NCBI RefSeq assembly: GCF_947497025.1
Contig: NZ_CANMFC010000001.1
Coordinates: forward strand, 652,484 to 716,483
From: an uncultured Kushneria sp.
Lineage (GTDB): Bacteria > Pseudomonadota > Gammaproteobacteria > Pseudomonadales > Halomonadaceae
Length of the DNA stretch: 64,000 nucleotides
Direction of reading: 5' to 3'
This document shows positions 41,670 through 51,508 of this stretch, one piece after another (positions within the stretch are counted from its first letter, which is position 1; each line of letters starts with the position of its first letter). Position numbers and translations under genes: made by a program. The notes under the pieces were generated by a model. That model was not told the DNA's origin. It worked only from the letters and a program-made list of their open reading frames with translations, and did no database searches.

Positions 41670-43466
41670 ATGCTGTATCGGTGGCTGATGACAGGTGCAT
41701 GGTTGCTGCTGGCCCTGATGGCACTGCCCGCTCAGGCATCGCCACAGGGCTCGCCTGAACAGGGTGATGTTCGTCTGTCAGATGTTCGTCTGGCAATTGA
41801 CGTCTCCGGCAGCATGAAGGACAACGATCCCGACAACCTGCGCGCCAGCGGGGTTCGCTTGCTGGTGGATCTGCTGCCCGACAATGTTCGTGCCGGGCTC
41901 TGGACCTTTGGTCAGCAGGTGGCCAATCCACTGGCGATGGGGACCGTCAACGCCCAGTGGCGCCAGCGCGCACTGTCCGTTTTGCCTCAGCTGACCCGAT
42001 ACGAGCAGTTTACCGATCTCGAATCGGCGCTGAACCTCGCCACTCAGGGGGCACAAGCAGAGGGCAAGACACATCTGATCGTGCTGACCGATGGCATGGT
42101 GGATATTCCTGCCATCAGCGACAAGCCCGCTCGGGATCGCGCCTCGCGCGAGCGCATTATCAAAACGCTCGCACCGGCTCTTGCCGAGCGCAACGTCGTC
42201 ATTCATACCATTGCGCTGTCTCGCAATGCCGATACCGATCTGATGCGCGCCATCTCACAGCAGACCGGCGGGCTGGCCTCGGTGGCAGAAGATTCCCGCG
42301 CGCTATTGCGCTCCTTCCTTGATGTTCTCAACCAGGTGGCTCCGCGCCAGCAGCTGCCGCTGGAAGATGGCCGATTCAGGGTCGACGACCAGGTGCAGGA
42401 ATTTACGGCGTTGATCTTCCATGATCAGGACGCAGGCCCCGTCACACTGGTCAGTCCGAGTGGTGACCGCCTGAGTATCGAGTCGCCCGGCGTGGCGAGT
42501 CGCTGGCGCCATGATGATCGCTACGAGTTGATCACCGTTCCCGAGCCCGCCGCCGGGCAGTGGCAGATCGAAGGGCCGGTGGGTGCCGGTTCGCGCATTC
42601 TGATCGACTCCAGCCTGCAGCTGCGCAGCGCTACCATCCCGGCCACGCTCTATGCCCATATTGATCAGCCTCTTGAAGTCTGGCTGGAGGGCATGAATGA
42701 TCAGAGAGGTGACCCGTCGCAGCAGCCTTCCGTCAGTGCAGTGCTGCGCGGCGCGCAGGGCGAGATCGCCAGCACCCGTTTACAGCGTGAATCGGATGGA
42801 CACTATCGCGGGCGGCTCGAGCGCATCGATCAGACCGGCAATGCCGAGCTGGCACTGCAGGCGCGTACCGAGTCGTTTGCACGACTGCTGACCCGTAGCG
42901 TCAACGTGGTGCCGGTCATCGATGCCGCGCTCTCCGGTGATCAGTCCCGCATTACGCTGAGCGCGGCCTGGCCTCGTTTGACACGTGACAACACGCGTAT
43001 CCACGCAGACCTTCTGGGGGAAACCCTGGACGTCAAACCGCTGGCAGATGATCGCTGGCAGGTGACGCTGCCGGATGATCTGCCCGATGAATCCGTCCCG
43101 GTCGATCTTGCGGCAACAGTGGCGCTGGATAATCGAATACTTGAAATTCCTCTGCCCCCGGTAATGCTCAACAGCGATGCAGCCACCCGTCTGTCCGGTG
43201 CACGTCTTGACCGGGATGCGGTCAGCAGCGAGCGAATGGCACCTCCGGATGAGCAGGCAGAGGATCAGCAATGGTCGCTGCAGCGCTTGTGGCATCTGGC
43301 GCAGGAGAACTGGCCCGCAGCCAGAGCACAAATCATGCACTGGGCGCAGAACCCCAAAGCGTGGTGGGTTGCTGCCGCGCTGATCGTGTTCTGTTTGTTG
43401 CTTGTCTTCAGACGGCGTCGCCTGCGACGCCAGCGTCCCCGACACAGGAGAGACCCGAGTGTGTGA
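41670..43466 (+). CDS. Membrane-anchored von Willebrand factor A domain protein
   Basis: 598 residues exported by a signal peptide (LLLALMALPAQAS). The VWA domain (about 38-215) has a full metal site: DVSGSM with Asp44, Ser46 and Ser48, a Thr in TRYEQFTDLESAL and LTDGMVD. The middle 300 residues are beta-rich and unassigned (Ig-like, LEDGRFRVDDQVQEFTALIF onward); a C-terminal membrane helix (WWVAAALIVFCLLLVF) and an Arg-rich tail anchor it, so the VWA part faces the periplasm. Binding of a partner protein is inferred from the domain. It overlaps the amidotransferase gene by 8 bases. Confidence 0.88.
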   Translation: MLYRWLMTGAWLLLALMALPAQASPQGSPEQGDVRLSDVRLAIDVSGSMKDNDPDNLRASGVRLLVDLLPDNVRAGLWTFGQQVANPLAMGTVNAQWRQRALSVLPQLTRYEQFTDLESALNLATQGAQAEGKTHLIVLTDGMVDIPAISDKPARDRASRERIIKTLAPALAERNVVIHTIALSRNADTDLMRAISQQTGGLASVAEDSRALLRSFLDVLNQVAPRQQLPLEDGRFRVDDQVQEFTALIFHDQDAGPVTLVSPSGDRLSIESPGVASRWRHDDRYELITVPEPAAGQWQIEGPVGAGSRILIDSSLQLRSATIPATLYAHIDQPLEVWLEGMNDQRGDPSQQPSVSAVLRGAQGEIASTRLQRESDGHYRGRLERIDQTGNAELALQARTESFARLLTRSVNVVPVIDAALSGDQSRITLSAAWPRLTRDNTRIHADLLGETLDVKPLADDRWQVTLPDDLPDESVPVDLAATVALDNRILEIPLPPVMLNSDAATRLSGARLDRDAVSSERMAPPDEQAEDQQWSLQRLWHLAQENWPAARAQIMHWAQNPKAWWVAAALIVFCLLLVFRRRRLRRQRPRHRRDPSV

Positions 43467-44247
43467 GCTACTGGGCATGAGCGCCAGTCAACCGGTCAGT
43501 ATCGGTTTCAGCTGGCGTGGATTCAGGCAGCGCGGGGGCGCCAACGGCCCTCATTGTGACGGCTTCGGTGTCGGCTTTTACCGTCGTGATGGCTACCACG
43601 ATTTTCATGATCTACGCCCGGCCGTGGCGTCACCGCTGGCAGAGCTGCTGGGTGATGACGAGATCCCAGCGCTCATCATGATGGGGCATCTGCGTCAGGC
43701 CAATGAAGGCAGCGTCGATATCCGCAATACCTATCCTTTCACACGTGAAGTCAAAGGGCACCGCTGGTGCTATATCATGCAGGGTCAGCTGCAGGGATTT
43801 GAAGTGCTCAAGCTATCCGGTCGGTTTACGCCGCTGGGCACCACCGATGGCGAGCATGCTTTTTGCTGGTTGCTGGACCAGCTTGCGCAGGAAGACTGCG
43901 ATGATGTCTCCGCGGTATGTGAGCGGCTGCGTCAGTGTGGTGACCGGCTGGCACGGATGGGTGTTTTCAACATGATGCTCAGTGATGGCCGAGTGCTTTA
44001 TACCTACTGCAGCAAGAAAATGTGCTGGCTGACCCGACGCGCCCCTTTTGGCACTGTGACCTCGCTGGACAGTGGTGAACATATCGACCTTGCCAATCAC
44101 TGCGACAGCACTACGGTCTACACCCTTCTGGCCACGACACCGTTGACCAGTGAGTCGGGCTGGCAGGATATGCACCCCGGTGAAGCCATGGTCTTTCGCG
44201 ACGGTGAGCGGTGTAATGTCGGCACGCCGGAAGCCGTGACAGTCTGA
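43459..44247 (+). CDS. Class II glutamine amidotransferase-like protein (YafJ type)
   Basis: 262 residues. Start is the GTG at 43459, 8 bases after AGGAG, giving (M)CELLGMSAS so that the catalytic Cys2 becomes N-terminal, as the family needs. It shares RGGANGPHCDGFGVGFY, GHLRQANEG and FCWLLDQLA with YafJ-like proteins. Odd: the usual NTHPF reads NTYPF (Tyr92) and the oxyanion-hole HNGQL reads MQGQL (Met107-Gln108-Gly109). The nucleophile is kept but glutaminase activity may be changed. No synthase domain is attached, so the acceptor is unknown. Overlaps the VWA gene; a strong terminator follows. Confidence 0.88.
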   Translation: MCELLGMSASQPVSIGFSWRGFRQRGGANGPHCDGFGVGFYRRDGYHDFHDLRPAVASPLAELLGDDEIPALIMMGHLRQANEGSVDIRNTYPFTREVKGHRWCYIMQGQLQGFEVLKLSGRFTPLGTTDGEHAFCWLLDQLAQEDCDDVSAVCERLRQCGDRLARMGVFNMMLSDGRVLYTYCSKKMCWLTRRAPFGTVTSLDSGEHIDLANHCDSTTVYTLLATTPLTSESGWQDMHPGEAMVFRDGERCNVGTPEAVTV

Positions 44248-44291
44248 TGCCGGGTGACTGCCAACAACACTGCACAGTTGGCTGAAAAACG

Positions 44292-44328
44292 ACGCCGCAG
44301 ACACATCACGTGTCTGCGGCGTTTTTTT
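44292..44328 (+). terminator. Terminator after the amidotransferase gene
   Basis: ACGCCGCAGACAC-ATCAC-GTGTCTGCGGCGT then seven T; lies between convergent genes. Confidence 0.92.
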
Positions 44329-44349
44329 ATCCTGCAACTCGAACCTTTT

Positions 44350-45318
44350 TTAGCTCAGTTCTTCTTCGGTAAACATGCCTTCAAACAGCGCGGTTGAGAG
44401 GTAGCGTTCGCCGCTGTCGGGCAGGATGACGGCGATGGCCTTGTCTTTATATGCCGGGTCTTCGGCCAGACGCAGGGCGGCGACCATGGCAGCGCCGCAG
44501 GAAATACCCACCAGCATGCCTTCTTCCCTCATCAGACGTCGCGCCATGGCCATGGCCTCTTCGCTGGTGACGGCTTCTACTTGATCGACATGGTCCAGAT
44601 CCAGGTTGGCCGGAATGAAATTGGCACCGATGCCCTGGATCTTGTGGCCGGCCGGCGTGAGATCTTCTCCGCGCAGGCGCTGCCCGATGATGGGCGACTC
44701 GGCGGGTTCCACGGCCACGCTGTGAAGCGCCTTGCCCCTGATCTTCTCGAAATAGCGGGAAATGCCGGTAATGGTACCGCCGGTGCCGACCCCGGCCACC
44801 AGAACATCCAGATCACCGTCGGTGGCGTCCCAGAGCTCCGGGCCGGTGGTTTTTTCATGAATTTCGGGGTTGGCCGGGTTTTCAAACTGGGCCGGCATGA
44901 AGTAACGCTCGGGTTCGGCATCACGCAGTTCGGTGGCGCGCTCCACGGCGCCTTTCATGCCTTTTGACGGCTCGGTCAGCACCAGTTCGGCACCCAGCGC
45001 CTTGAGCACCTTGCGGCGCTCAATGCTCATCGAGGCCGGCATGGTCAGCTTGACCTTATAGCCGCGCGCCGCGCCCACAAAGGCCAGCGCAATGCCGGTG
45101 TTGCCTGACGTGGGCTCTATGATCTCCATCCCCGGTTTCAGAGCGCCGCGTTTTTCGGCATCCCAGATCATGTTGGCCCCGATTCGGCACTTGACCGACA
45201 GCGCCGGATTACGCGACTCGAGCTTGGCATACACGCGAGGATGATCCGTCAGGTGCCTGACCCTGACCAGCGGCGTTTGTCCGATTGCCTGGGAGTTGTC
45301 TTCCAGAATGTTGCTCAT
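44350..45318 (-). CDS. cysK: Cysteine synthase A (O-acetylserine sulfhydrylase)
   Basis: Makes cysteine from O-acetylserine and sulfide. 322 residues close to E. coli Cys[20 protein letters not shown] lysine Lys43 in [48 protein letters not shown], phosphate loop [18 protein letters not shown] (Ser in the usual SSGAA replaced by Cys) and [10 protein letters not shown]. Start at ATG 45318, 6 bases after GGAG. Other sulfur genes (cysB, cysH) lie 12-14 kb away. Divergent from fadD. Confidence 0.95.
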   Translation of the reverse strand: MSNILEDNSQAIGQTPLVRVRHLTDHPRVYAKLESRNPALSVKCRIGANMIWDAEKRGALKPGMEIIEPTSGNTGIALAFVGAARGYKVKLTMPASMSIERRKVLKALGAELVLTEPSKGMKGAVERATELRDAEPERYFMPAQFENPANPEIHEKTTGPELWDATDGDLDVLVAGVGTGGTITGISRYFEKIRGKALHSVAVEPAESPIIGQRLRGEDLTPAGHKIQGIGANFIPANLDLDHVDQVEAVTSEEAMAMARRLMREEGMLVGISCGAAMVAALRLAEDPAYKDKAIAVILPDSGERYLSTALFEGMFTEEELS

Positions 45319-45503
45319 CGCGTGCTCCATGTCAGTAGACTGTCTGATAAGGACAAAGGAAAGGACCTGTGCCATTGTGCCGAGAGGGTGCGAACTTCGT
45401 CGAGCCCCTGGCGTCCGGCCCTGGTATCAGGCTTTCATGCTATTTTAGGGGTTTTCCATGAAACGGTATTTGGCCGCAAGCGGCATGATGATCGGGAGAT
45501 GGC

Positions 45504-47192
45504 ATGAGCGAGATGAAGACGGTACCTGCGCTGCTTGAAGGGCCCGCGCTCGAGAAGGATGACGGTTACCGATCGATTCTCGACGTGTTTGAAAAAGCCT
45601 GTTCGCAATACGCTGATCGCCCCGCCTTTACCTGTATGGGCAGTACGCTGACCTACGCAGGTATGAAGGATCTGGTGGACCGGTTTGCCCACTGGATTGT
45701 CACGCAGACCTCCATGTCGCCCGGGGACCGTCTGGGCATTGTGCTGCCCAATCTGCTGCAGTACCCGGTGGCCGTGTTTGGTGCCCTGAAGGCCGGTCTG
45801 GTCATTGTCAATACCAATCCGCTCTATACTGCTGAAGAGATGTACCATCAGTTCGCGGATGCCGGGGTGAGCGGGGTGGTGGTGTTTGCGCACATGGCCC
45901 ACAAGCTGGAAGCCGTGCTCAAGCGCCTGCCGATGGCCCATGTGGTGGTCACCGAGGTGGCCGACCTTCACCCTTGGCCATCGCGTTTTAAATACAATCT
46001 TGGGGCGCGCTATATTGCCCGCCAGGTACCGCGCTACCATCTGCCCGATGCCGTGACGATGCGCCAGGTCCTGAAGCAAAAGGGCCGGGTCGATGACAGC
46101 CGCTGGGGCTTTGATGAGGATCTGGCCATCCTTCAATACACCGGCGGCACGACCGGTACACCCAAGGGCGCGATGCTCTCCCATGCCAACCTGGTCGCCA
46201 ACATGCGCCAGACCGGGGAGGTGCTGGGCAGCGCCGTGACCCGCGGGCAGGAAACCATCATTGCACCCCTGCCGGTCTATCATATCTATACCTTCACCGT
46301 GAACTGCATGTTCGGCTGTGAAACCGGCAGTCACAGCGTCCTGATTCCCAACCCGAAGGATCTGGACAGCTTTGTCAAAACGCTTGCTCAGCAGCCCTTT
46401 TCTGCCTTTATCGGGCTCAACACGCTGTTTGCCGCCCTGTGCCGGCGATCGGATTTCCAGAAGCTGGATTTCAGCCATCTAAAGCTCAGCGTCTCCGGTG
46501 GTATGGCCCTCAATACGGCCACGGCCAACCGCTGGTACGAGGTGACCGGTTCTGCCGTGCTGGAAGGGTATGGCATGACCGAGACCTCGCCGGTGGTATG
46601 CGTCAATCCACCCGACAGGATACAGCCGGGCGCCATTGGCCGGCCGGTTGCCGGTACCCGCCTTCAGGTGCTGGATGACAACGATCAACCGCTGGGTTAC
46701 GACACGCCCGGCGAGCTTTGCGTGCAGGGGCCGCAGGTCATGAAGGGCTACTGGAATCTGCCCGAAGAAACGGCCAAAACGCTCTCTGACGATGGCTGGG
46801 TCAGGTCAGGCGATATTGCGGTGCTGCAGCGCGACGGGTTTGTGCGCATCGTGGATCGCAAAAAGGACATGATCGTCAGCTCCGGCTTCAATATCTACCC
46901 CAACGAAGTCGAGGATGTTCTCTTGAGACACGAGGACATTCATGAGGCCGCGGTGATCGGCTTGCCCGATGAGGACAGCGGGGAGAGCGTGGTGGCGTTC
47001 ATTGTGCCGCGAAACGGGGCCAGTCTTGATGCTGCCGCCCTCAAGCAGTGGTGCCGGCAGGAGTTGACCGGCTACAAGGTGCCAAGGCGCTTTGAGTTTC
47101 GCGATCAGCTACCGCGCAGCAGTGTCGGCAAGGTACTGCGTCGTGTCCTGCGTGATGAACTATCCGACACCACGCGTCAGGACGCCTCCTGA
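45504..47192 (+). CDS. fadD: Long-chain fatty-acid-CoA ligase
   Basis: Activates fatty acids to acyl-CoA with ATP at the inner membrane. 562 residues with the AMP-binding P-loop YTGGTTGTPKGAMLSH near residue 213, linker GYGMTETSPVV, GWVRSGDIAVLQRDGFVRIVDRKKDMI and the C-terminal PRRFEFRDQLPRSSVGKVLRR with the catalytic lysine. All adenylation motifs are intact. GGGAGATGG precedes the ATG. In E. coli fadD lies next to rnd; here the pair is split by about 8 kb. Fatty-acid regulation (FadR site) was not identified by eye. Confidence 0.95.
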   Translation: MSEMKTVPALLEGPALEKDDGYRSILDVFEKACSQYADRPAFTCMGSTLTYAGMKDLVDRFAHWIVTQTSMSPGDRLGIVLPNLLQYPVAVFGALKAGLVIVNTNPLYTAEEMYHQFADAGVSGVVVFAHMAHKLEAVLKRLPMAHVVVTEVADLHPWPSRFKYNLGARYIARQVPRYHLPDAVTMRQVLKQKGRVDDSRWGFDEDLAILQYTGGTTGTPKGAMLSHANLVANMRQTGEVLGSAVTRGQETIIAPLPVYHIYTFTVNCMFGCETGSHSVLIPNPKDLDSFVKTLAQQPFSAFIGLNTLFAALCRRSDFQKLDFSHLKLSVSGGMALNTATANRWYEVTGSAVLEGYGMTETSPVVCVNPPDRIQPGAIGRPVAGTRLQVLDDNDQPLGYDTPGELCVQGPQVMKGYWNLPEETAKTLSDDGWVRSGDIAVLQRDGFVRIVDRKKDMIVSSGFNIYPNEVEDVLLRHEDIHEAAVIGLPDEDSGESVVAFIVPRNGASLDAAALKQWCRQELTGYKVPRRFEFRDQLPRSSVGKVLRRVLRDELSDTTRQDAS

Positions 47193-47273
47193 TCCGCCGG
47201 GTGGTTGGCTGCCAGGGCCTTATTGGCGCTACAATCATCTTCCTGTAACCATTGGTAGAACACCTTTCCATTG

Positions 47274-47300
47274 AACGGTCATGGCGCTGCCATGACCGTT
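47274..47300. terminator. 12-bp hairpin between fadD and hrpA
   Basis: AACGGTCATGGC-GCT-GCCATGACCGTT, perfect stem with a 3-base loop, 82 bases after the fadD stop. No U-tract follows; terminator or regulatory hairpin in the hrpA leader. Confidence 0.5.
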
Positions 47301-47341
47301 GTCACTACCGCTTCGGCGGTTTCAAAAGTCCAGAGGGTACC

Positions 47342-50300
47342 TTGAGCGATAACGTGACTGACTCCGGTGAGTCGGCGCAGCAGGCGCACGCATCACTGCG
47401 TCGCCGCCTTGATGATGCGCTGATCAGCGATGCCGTGACGCAGGGGCGGCGTCTGGACCGTCTGACCGGGCGTATTCGCCGCGGTCAGCCCGTGGATAAG
47501 GCCCTGAAGGATATCGAGGCCCGCCTGACGCGCTCCATGGCACTGGCGCAGGGGCGTCGCAACCAGCCCGTGACGCTTGAATATCCACCAGAGCTGCCGG
47601 TGGCCGAACGACGTGACGATATTCTGGAAGCCATCCGGGATCATCAGGTCGTGGTAGTGGCAGGCGAGACCGGTTCCGGCAAGACCACCCAGCTGCCCAA
47701 GATGTGCCTGGAGCTGGGGCTGGGCGTGCGTGGCCTGATCGGCCATACCCAGCCACGCCGTCTGGCGGCGCGCAGCGTGGCGCAGCGACTGGCGCAGGAG
47801 ACCAGTACCTCGCTGGGTGGCGTGATCGGTTATCAGGTGCGCTTTACCGATCAGACCGACCCGACCACCCGGGTCAAGCTGATGACCGACGGTATCCTGC
47901 TGGCCGAGACCCAGCATGATCCGCAGCTTTTGCGCTACGACGCGATCATCATCGATGAGGCGCACGAGCGCAGTCTCAATATCGATTTTCTGATGGGCTA
48001 TCTCAAGCGTCTGCTGGCAGAGCGCTCCGACCTCAAGGTCATCATCACGTCGGCCACCATCGATGTGGAGCGCTTTTCGCGTCACTTTGGTGAACATCAC
48101 GACGATGGCACCGTCACACCGGCACCGGTGATCGAGGTTTCCGGGCGAACGTATCCCGTGGAAACACACTACCGCCCGCTGGTGCGTGATGAGCGTGAGG
48201 AGGAAGACCAGACGCTGCAGGAAGGTATCGTGAGTGCGGTTGAAGAGATCGGACGTATCGAGCGTGAAAAGCGCTGGTATACCGGCCCGCGCGATATCCT
48301 GATCTTTCTGCCGGGCGAGCGCGAAATCCGCGAGACGGCCGACACGCTGCGCCGGCTGGAGCTGCGTGATACGGAAGTGCTGCCGCTGTATGCCCGACTG
48401 TCCAACAGCGAGCAGAATCGGGTATTTGCCCCGCACACGGGCCGTCGCATCGTGCTGTCCACCAACGTGGCGGAAACCTCGCTGACCGTGCCCGGCATTC
48501 GCTATGTGATCGACCCCGGGCTGGTGCGCATCAGTCGCTACAGCTATCGGGCCAAGATACAGCGTCTGCCGATCGAGCCGATCAGCCAGGCCAGTGCCGA
48601 TCAGCGTCGCGGGCGCTGCGGACGTATCGCCGAAGGTGTATGTATTCGGCTGTATAGCGAAGAGGACTACCTGTCGCGTTCGGCCTATACCGAACCCGAG
48701 ATCCAGCGCACCAACCTGGCCTCGGTCATTCTCTCCATGCTGTCACTGGGGCTGGGAGACATTGGCCGGTTCCCCTTTGTGGATGTGCCCGACAGCCGCT
48801 TTATCAAGGATGGTTTCCGGCTGCTCTTTGAGCTGGGGGCTGTCGATGAGCGTCAGCATCTGACCAGAACCGGTCGCCAGCTGGCCCGGCTGCCGATTGA
48901 CCCGCGACTGGCGCGCATGGTGCTGGCGGCCAGCGAGTTTGGCAGCCTGCGCGAGACGCTGATCGTGGTCAGTGCACTCTCCATTCAGGACCCGCGGGAG
49001 CGCCCCGCCGACAAGCGCGAGGCTGCGGATCAGAAACATCGTCAGTGGCTGGACAAGGATTCCGATTTCACCGCCTGGATCAACCTGTGGCAGGGCTTTG
49101 AGGCCAGTCGCGCCGAGCTCTCGGCCAACCAGCTGCGGCGCTGGTGTCGTGACAACTATCTGAGCTATCTGCGCCTGCGCGAATGGCATGACACCTATCG
49201 GCAGCTCAAGCAGCTGACCCGCGAACTGGCGCTGGTCGACAACGAGGGCGAGCCCGACATCGCTCGTCTCCATCAGGCGCTTCTGACCGGGCTCTTGTCC
49301 AACCTGGGGTTGCATGCCGGCTCCGACAAGGACCCACGGGAGTATCTGGGCGCGCGCAATCGCAAGTTCATGATCCACCCGGGGTCCGGGCTTGCCAAGC
49401 GTACGCCCAAATGGATCATGGCAGGCGAGATGGTAGAAACGACACGGCTGTTCGCCCGCCAGGTGGCTGCCATTCGCCCGGAGTGGATCGAGCCGCTTGC
49501 AGAGCATCTGACCAAACGAAGCTACAGCGAACCGCACTGGGAGATGAAGCGTGCCCAGGTCGTGGCCTATGAGCAGGTGACCCTGTTTGGCCTGCCGATC
49601 GTGGCGCGCCGCAAGGTGCACTACGGCCCCATTGCGCCGGAGGAGTCCCGGGAGCTCTTTATCCGCCATGCGCTGGTGGAAGGGCAGTTCCAGACAAAGG
49701 GCGCCTTTTTCGAGCATAACCGGGCGCTGATCGAGGAGGTCGAGGATCTCGAGGATCGCGCCCGCCGCCGCGACATTCTGGTCGATGAGCAGACGCTGTT
49801 CGAGTTTTATGATGCGCGCCTGCCGGCCGATATCTATAACGGCAAGAGTTTCGAGCACTGGCGGCGGCACAGCGAACAGCACGACCCCAATATCCTGTTT
49901 CTCGACATGGAGACCCTGCTGGCGCGTGAAGCCAGTGAGGTGACGGTCGAGCAGTATCCCGATACGCTCGAACTGAGCTATCAGGGCGGCGGGATTCGCT
50001 ATCCGCTGTCCTATCACTTTGCGCCCAACGAGCCGGATGACGGCGTCACCATCACGGTACCGGCGTCCATGCTCTCCACCCTGCCGGGTGAGCGGCTGGA
50101 ATGGCTGGTGCCAGGCCTTCGTCGTGACAAGGTCATTGCGCTGATGAAGTCGCTGCCCAAGCAGTATCGTCGCCAGGTGGTGCCGATTCCGGACTGGGCC
50201 GATGCCGCGCTGTCGGCATTGACGCCCGGCAACGTCTCGTTGACCTCGGCGCTGGCGGAGTTTCTACGTCAGAAAACGGGCATCCGACTGTCGGCCGATG

Positions 50301-51325
50301 AGTGGCGTCCGGAGCAGCTGCCGGCGCACCTGATCATGAACATCCGCGTGGTCAATCATGAAGGGCAGGTGCTGGGAGAGGGACGTGACCTGAATGCCCT
50401 GATCGAGCGTTTCGAGCAGGAGGCCGTGGCAGGGACGAAGGCCATGGCGGGGGATGCCCTGTCGCAGCAGGGACTGACGCAGTTCCCGTCCGGGGCGCTG
50501 CCGCAGTCTCATGTGCGTGACCAGGCCGGCATTCGTGTCGAGGCCTGGCCGGCGCTGGTGGACGAGGGGGGCACGCTGGGGGTGACGCTGTTTGATCATC
50601 CCGACAAGGCGTACGCGCAGCATCGCCACGGCATCAAGCGTCTGGCCATGCGCCGTCTGCCGGATCAGGTTCGTTTTCTGGCTCGCGATCTGCCCGGACT
50701 TGAGCGTTGTGTGCTGCTTTATGCCAATGTCGGCACCCGGCGGGATCTGGTGGATGATTTTATTGAGGCCGTGTTCCTGAAAGTATTTGCCTTCGATCCG
50801 TTACCGCGTGATCAGGCGGCCTTTGAAGCGCGCCTTGAAAGCGAGCGTTCGCAACTGCACGAGACGGCCGAGTCGCTGGTGGCGCTGCTGGAGCGCATTC
50901 TCAAGCGTCACCTTGAAGTCAGCAAGGCCCTCAAGGGCAGGGTGGCCTTTAACCTGGCGCTCAGCTTTAGTGATGTTCGTGCCCAGATGCAGCGGCTGGT
51001 TTATCCGGGCTTTATCAGCGCCGCGGGAGAGTGGCTGGTCCAGTATCCACGCTATATGGAGGCAGCGCAGATCCGGCTTGAAAAGGCGCCGCGCGAAGTA
51101 CGGCGCGATCAGCTGGCCATGGAGGAGGTCAACGACTTCCAGCGCCGGCTCGAGGAAAGGCGCCGCAGGCAGGGGAGCAACGCGCTTCAGGAGCGGGCAC
51201 TGGAAGATTTTGGATGGTGGCTGGAAGAGCTACGGGTCTCGCTTTTCGCCCAGCAGCTGGGGACGCTGGCGCCAGTGTCCACCAAGCGTCTGGAGCGTCA
51301 GTGGCAGGAGCTTGTGGCTTCCTGA
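47342..51325 (+). CDS. hrpA: ATP-dependent RNA helicase HrpA
   Basis: Large DEAH-box helicase (about 1327 residues) that E. coli uses to rescue stalled or collided ribosomes. Motifs in order: GETGSGKTTQLPKM near 110, GHTQPRRLAARSVA, DEAHERSLNIDFLMGYLK, TSATID, FLPGEREI, STNVAETSLTVPGI, and QRRGRCGR, followed by the winged-helix, HA2 and OB domains and the long C-terminal HrpA-specific region ending LERQWQELVAS. The frame opens at 47252, but I take the TTG at 47342 (LSDNVTDSG), which follows AGAGGG; an ATG near the family start is absent, so the start is uncertain. Confidence 0.93.
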   Translation: MSDNVTDSGESAQQAHASLRRRLDDALISDAVTQGRRLDRLTGRIRRGQPVDKALKDIEARLTRSMALAQGRRNQPVTLEYPPELPVAERRDDILEAIRDHQVVVVAGETGSGKTTQLPKMCLELGLGVRGLIGHTQPRRLAARSVAQRLAQETSTSLGGVIGYQVRFTDQTDPTTRVKLMTDGILLAETQHDPQLLRYDAIIIDEAHERSLNIDFLMGYLKRLLAERSDLKVIITSATIDVERFSRHFGEHHDDGTVTPAPVIEVSGRTYPVETHYRPLVRDEREEEDQTLQEGIVSAVEEIGRIEREKRWYTGPRDILIFLPGEREIRETADTLRRLELRDTEVLPLYARLSNSEQNRVFAPHTGRRIVLSTNVAETSLTVPGIRYVIDPGLVRISRYSYRAKIQRLPIEPISQASADQRRGRCGRIAEGVCIRLYSEEDYLSRSAYTEPEIQRTNLASVILSMLSLGLGDIGRFPFVDVPDSRFIKDGFRLLFELGAVDERQHLTRTGRQLARLPIDPRLARMVLAASEFGSLRETLIVVSALSIQDPRERPADKREAADQKHRQWLDKDSDFTAWINLWQGFEASRAELSANQLRRWCRDNYLSYLRLREWHDTYRQLKQLTRELALVDNEGEPDIARLHQALLTGLLSNLGLHAGSDKDPREYLGARNRKFMIHPGSGLAKRTPKWIMAGEMVETTRLFARQVAAIRPEWIEPLAEHLTKRSYSEPHWEMKRAQVVAYEQVTLFGLPIVARRKVHYGPIAPEESRELFIRHALVEGQFQTKGAFFEHNRALIEEVEDLEDRARRRDILVDEQTLFEFYDARLPADIYNGKSFEHWRRHSEQHDPNILFLDMETLLAREASEVTVEQYPDTLELSYQGGGIRYPLSYHFAPNEPDDGVTITVPASMLSTLPGERLEWLVPGLRRDKVIALMKSLPKQYRRQVVPIPDWADAALSALTPGNVSLTSALAEFLRQKTGIRLSADEWRPEQLPAHLIMNIRVVNHEGQVLGEGRDLNALIERFEQEAVAGTKAMAGDALSQQGLTQFPSGALPQSHVRDQAGIRVEAWPALVDEGGTLGVTLFDHPDKAYAQHRHGIKRLAMRRLPDQVRFLARDLPGLERCVLLYANVGTRRDLVDDFIEAVFLKVFAFDPLPRDQAAFEARLESERSQLHETAESLVALLERILKRHLEVSKALKGRVAFNLALSFSDVRAQMQRLVYPGFISAAGEWLVQYPRYMEAAQIRLEKAPREVRRDQLAMEEVNDFQRRLEERRRRQGSNALQERALEDFGWWLEELRVSLFAQQLGTLAPVSTKRLERQWQELVAS

Positions 51326-51508
51326 CTCGTGACTGATGGCCGCTGGACTGTACAGTGGCCTGAAATCGGCTGACAATGCGGCGCTTGACTCCTTTGCGCG
51401 CTATTGAAAGGGCCGTGCAGGACGGAGGCCATCATGCAGGCGGTTGCCGCAGTAGAATGGAATGCAGTCGCGTCAGGCACTGCAGATAACAAGGGACAGG
51501 GTGAACGA

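Noticed and set aside
45435..46478. 347-residue open frame opposite fadD
   Set aside because: Entirely antisense to a gene with intact adenylation motifs, no RBS, composition of a shadow frame.
48743..50017. 424-residue open frame on the minus strand
   Set aside because: It lies wholly inside hrpA, whose helicase motifs are unmistakable; the antisense product is Gln/His/Leu-rich without any motif, as GC-rich antisense frames commonly are.
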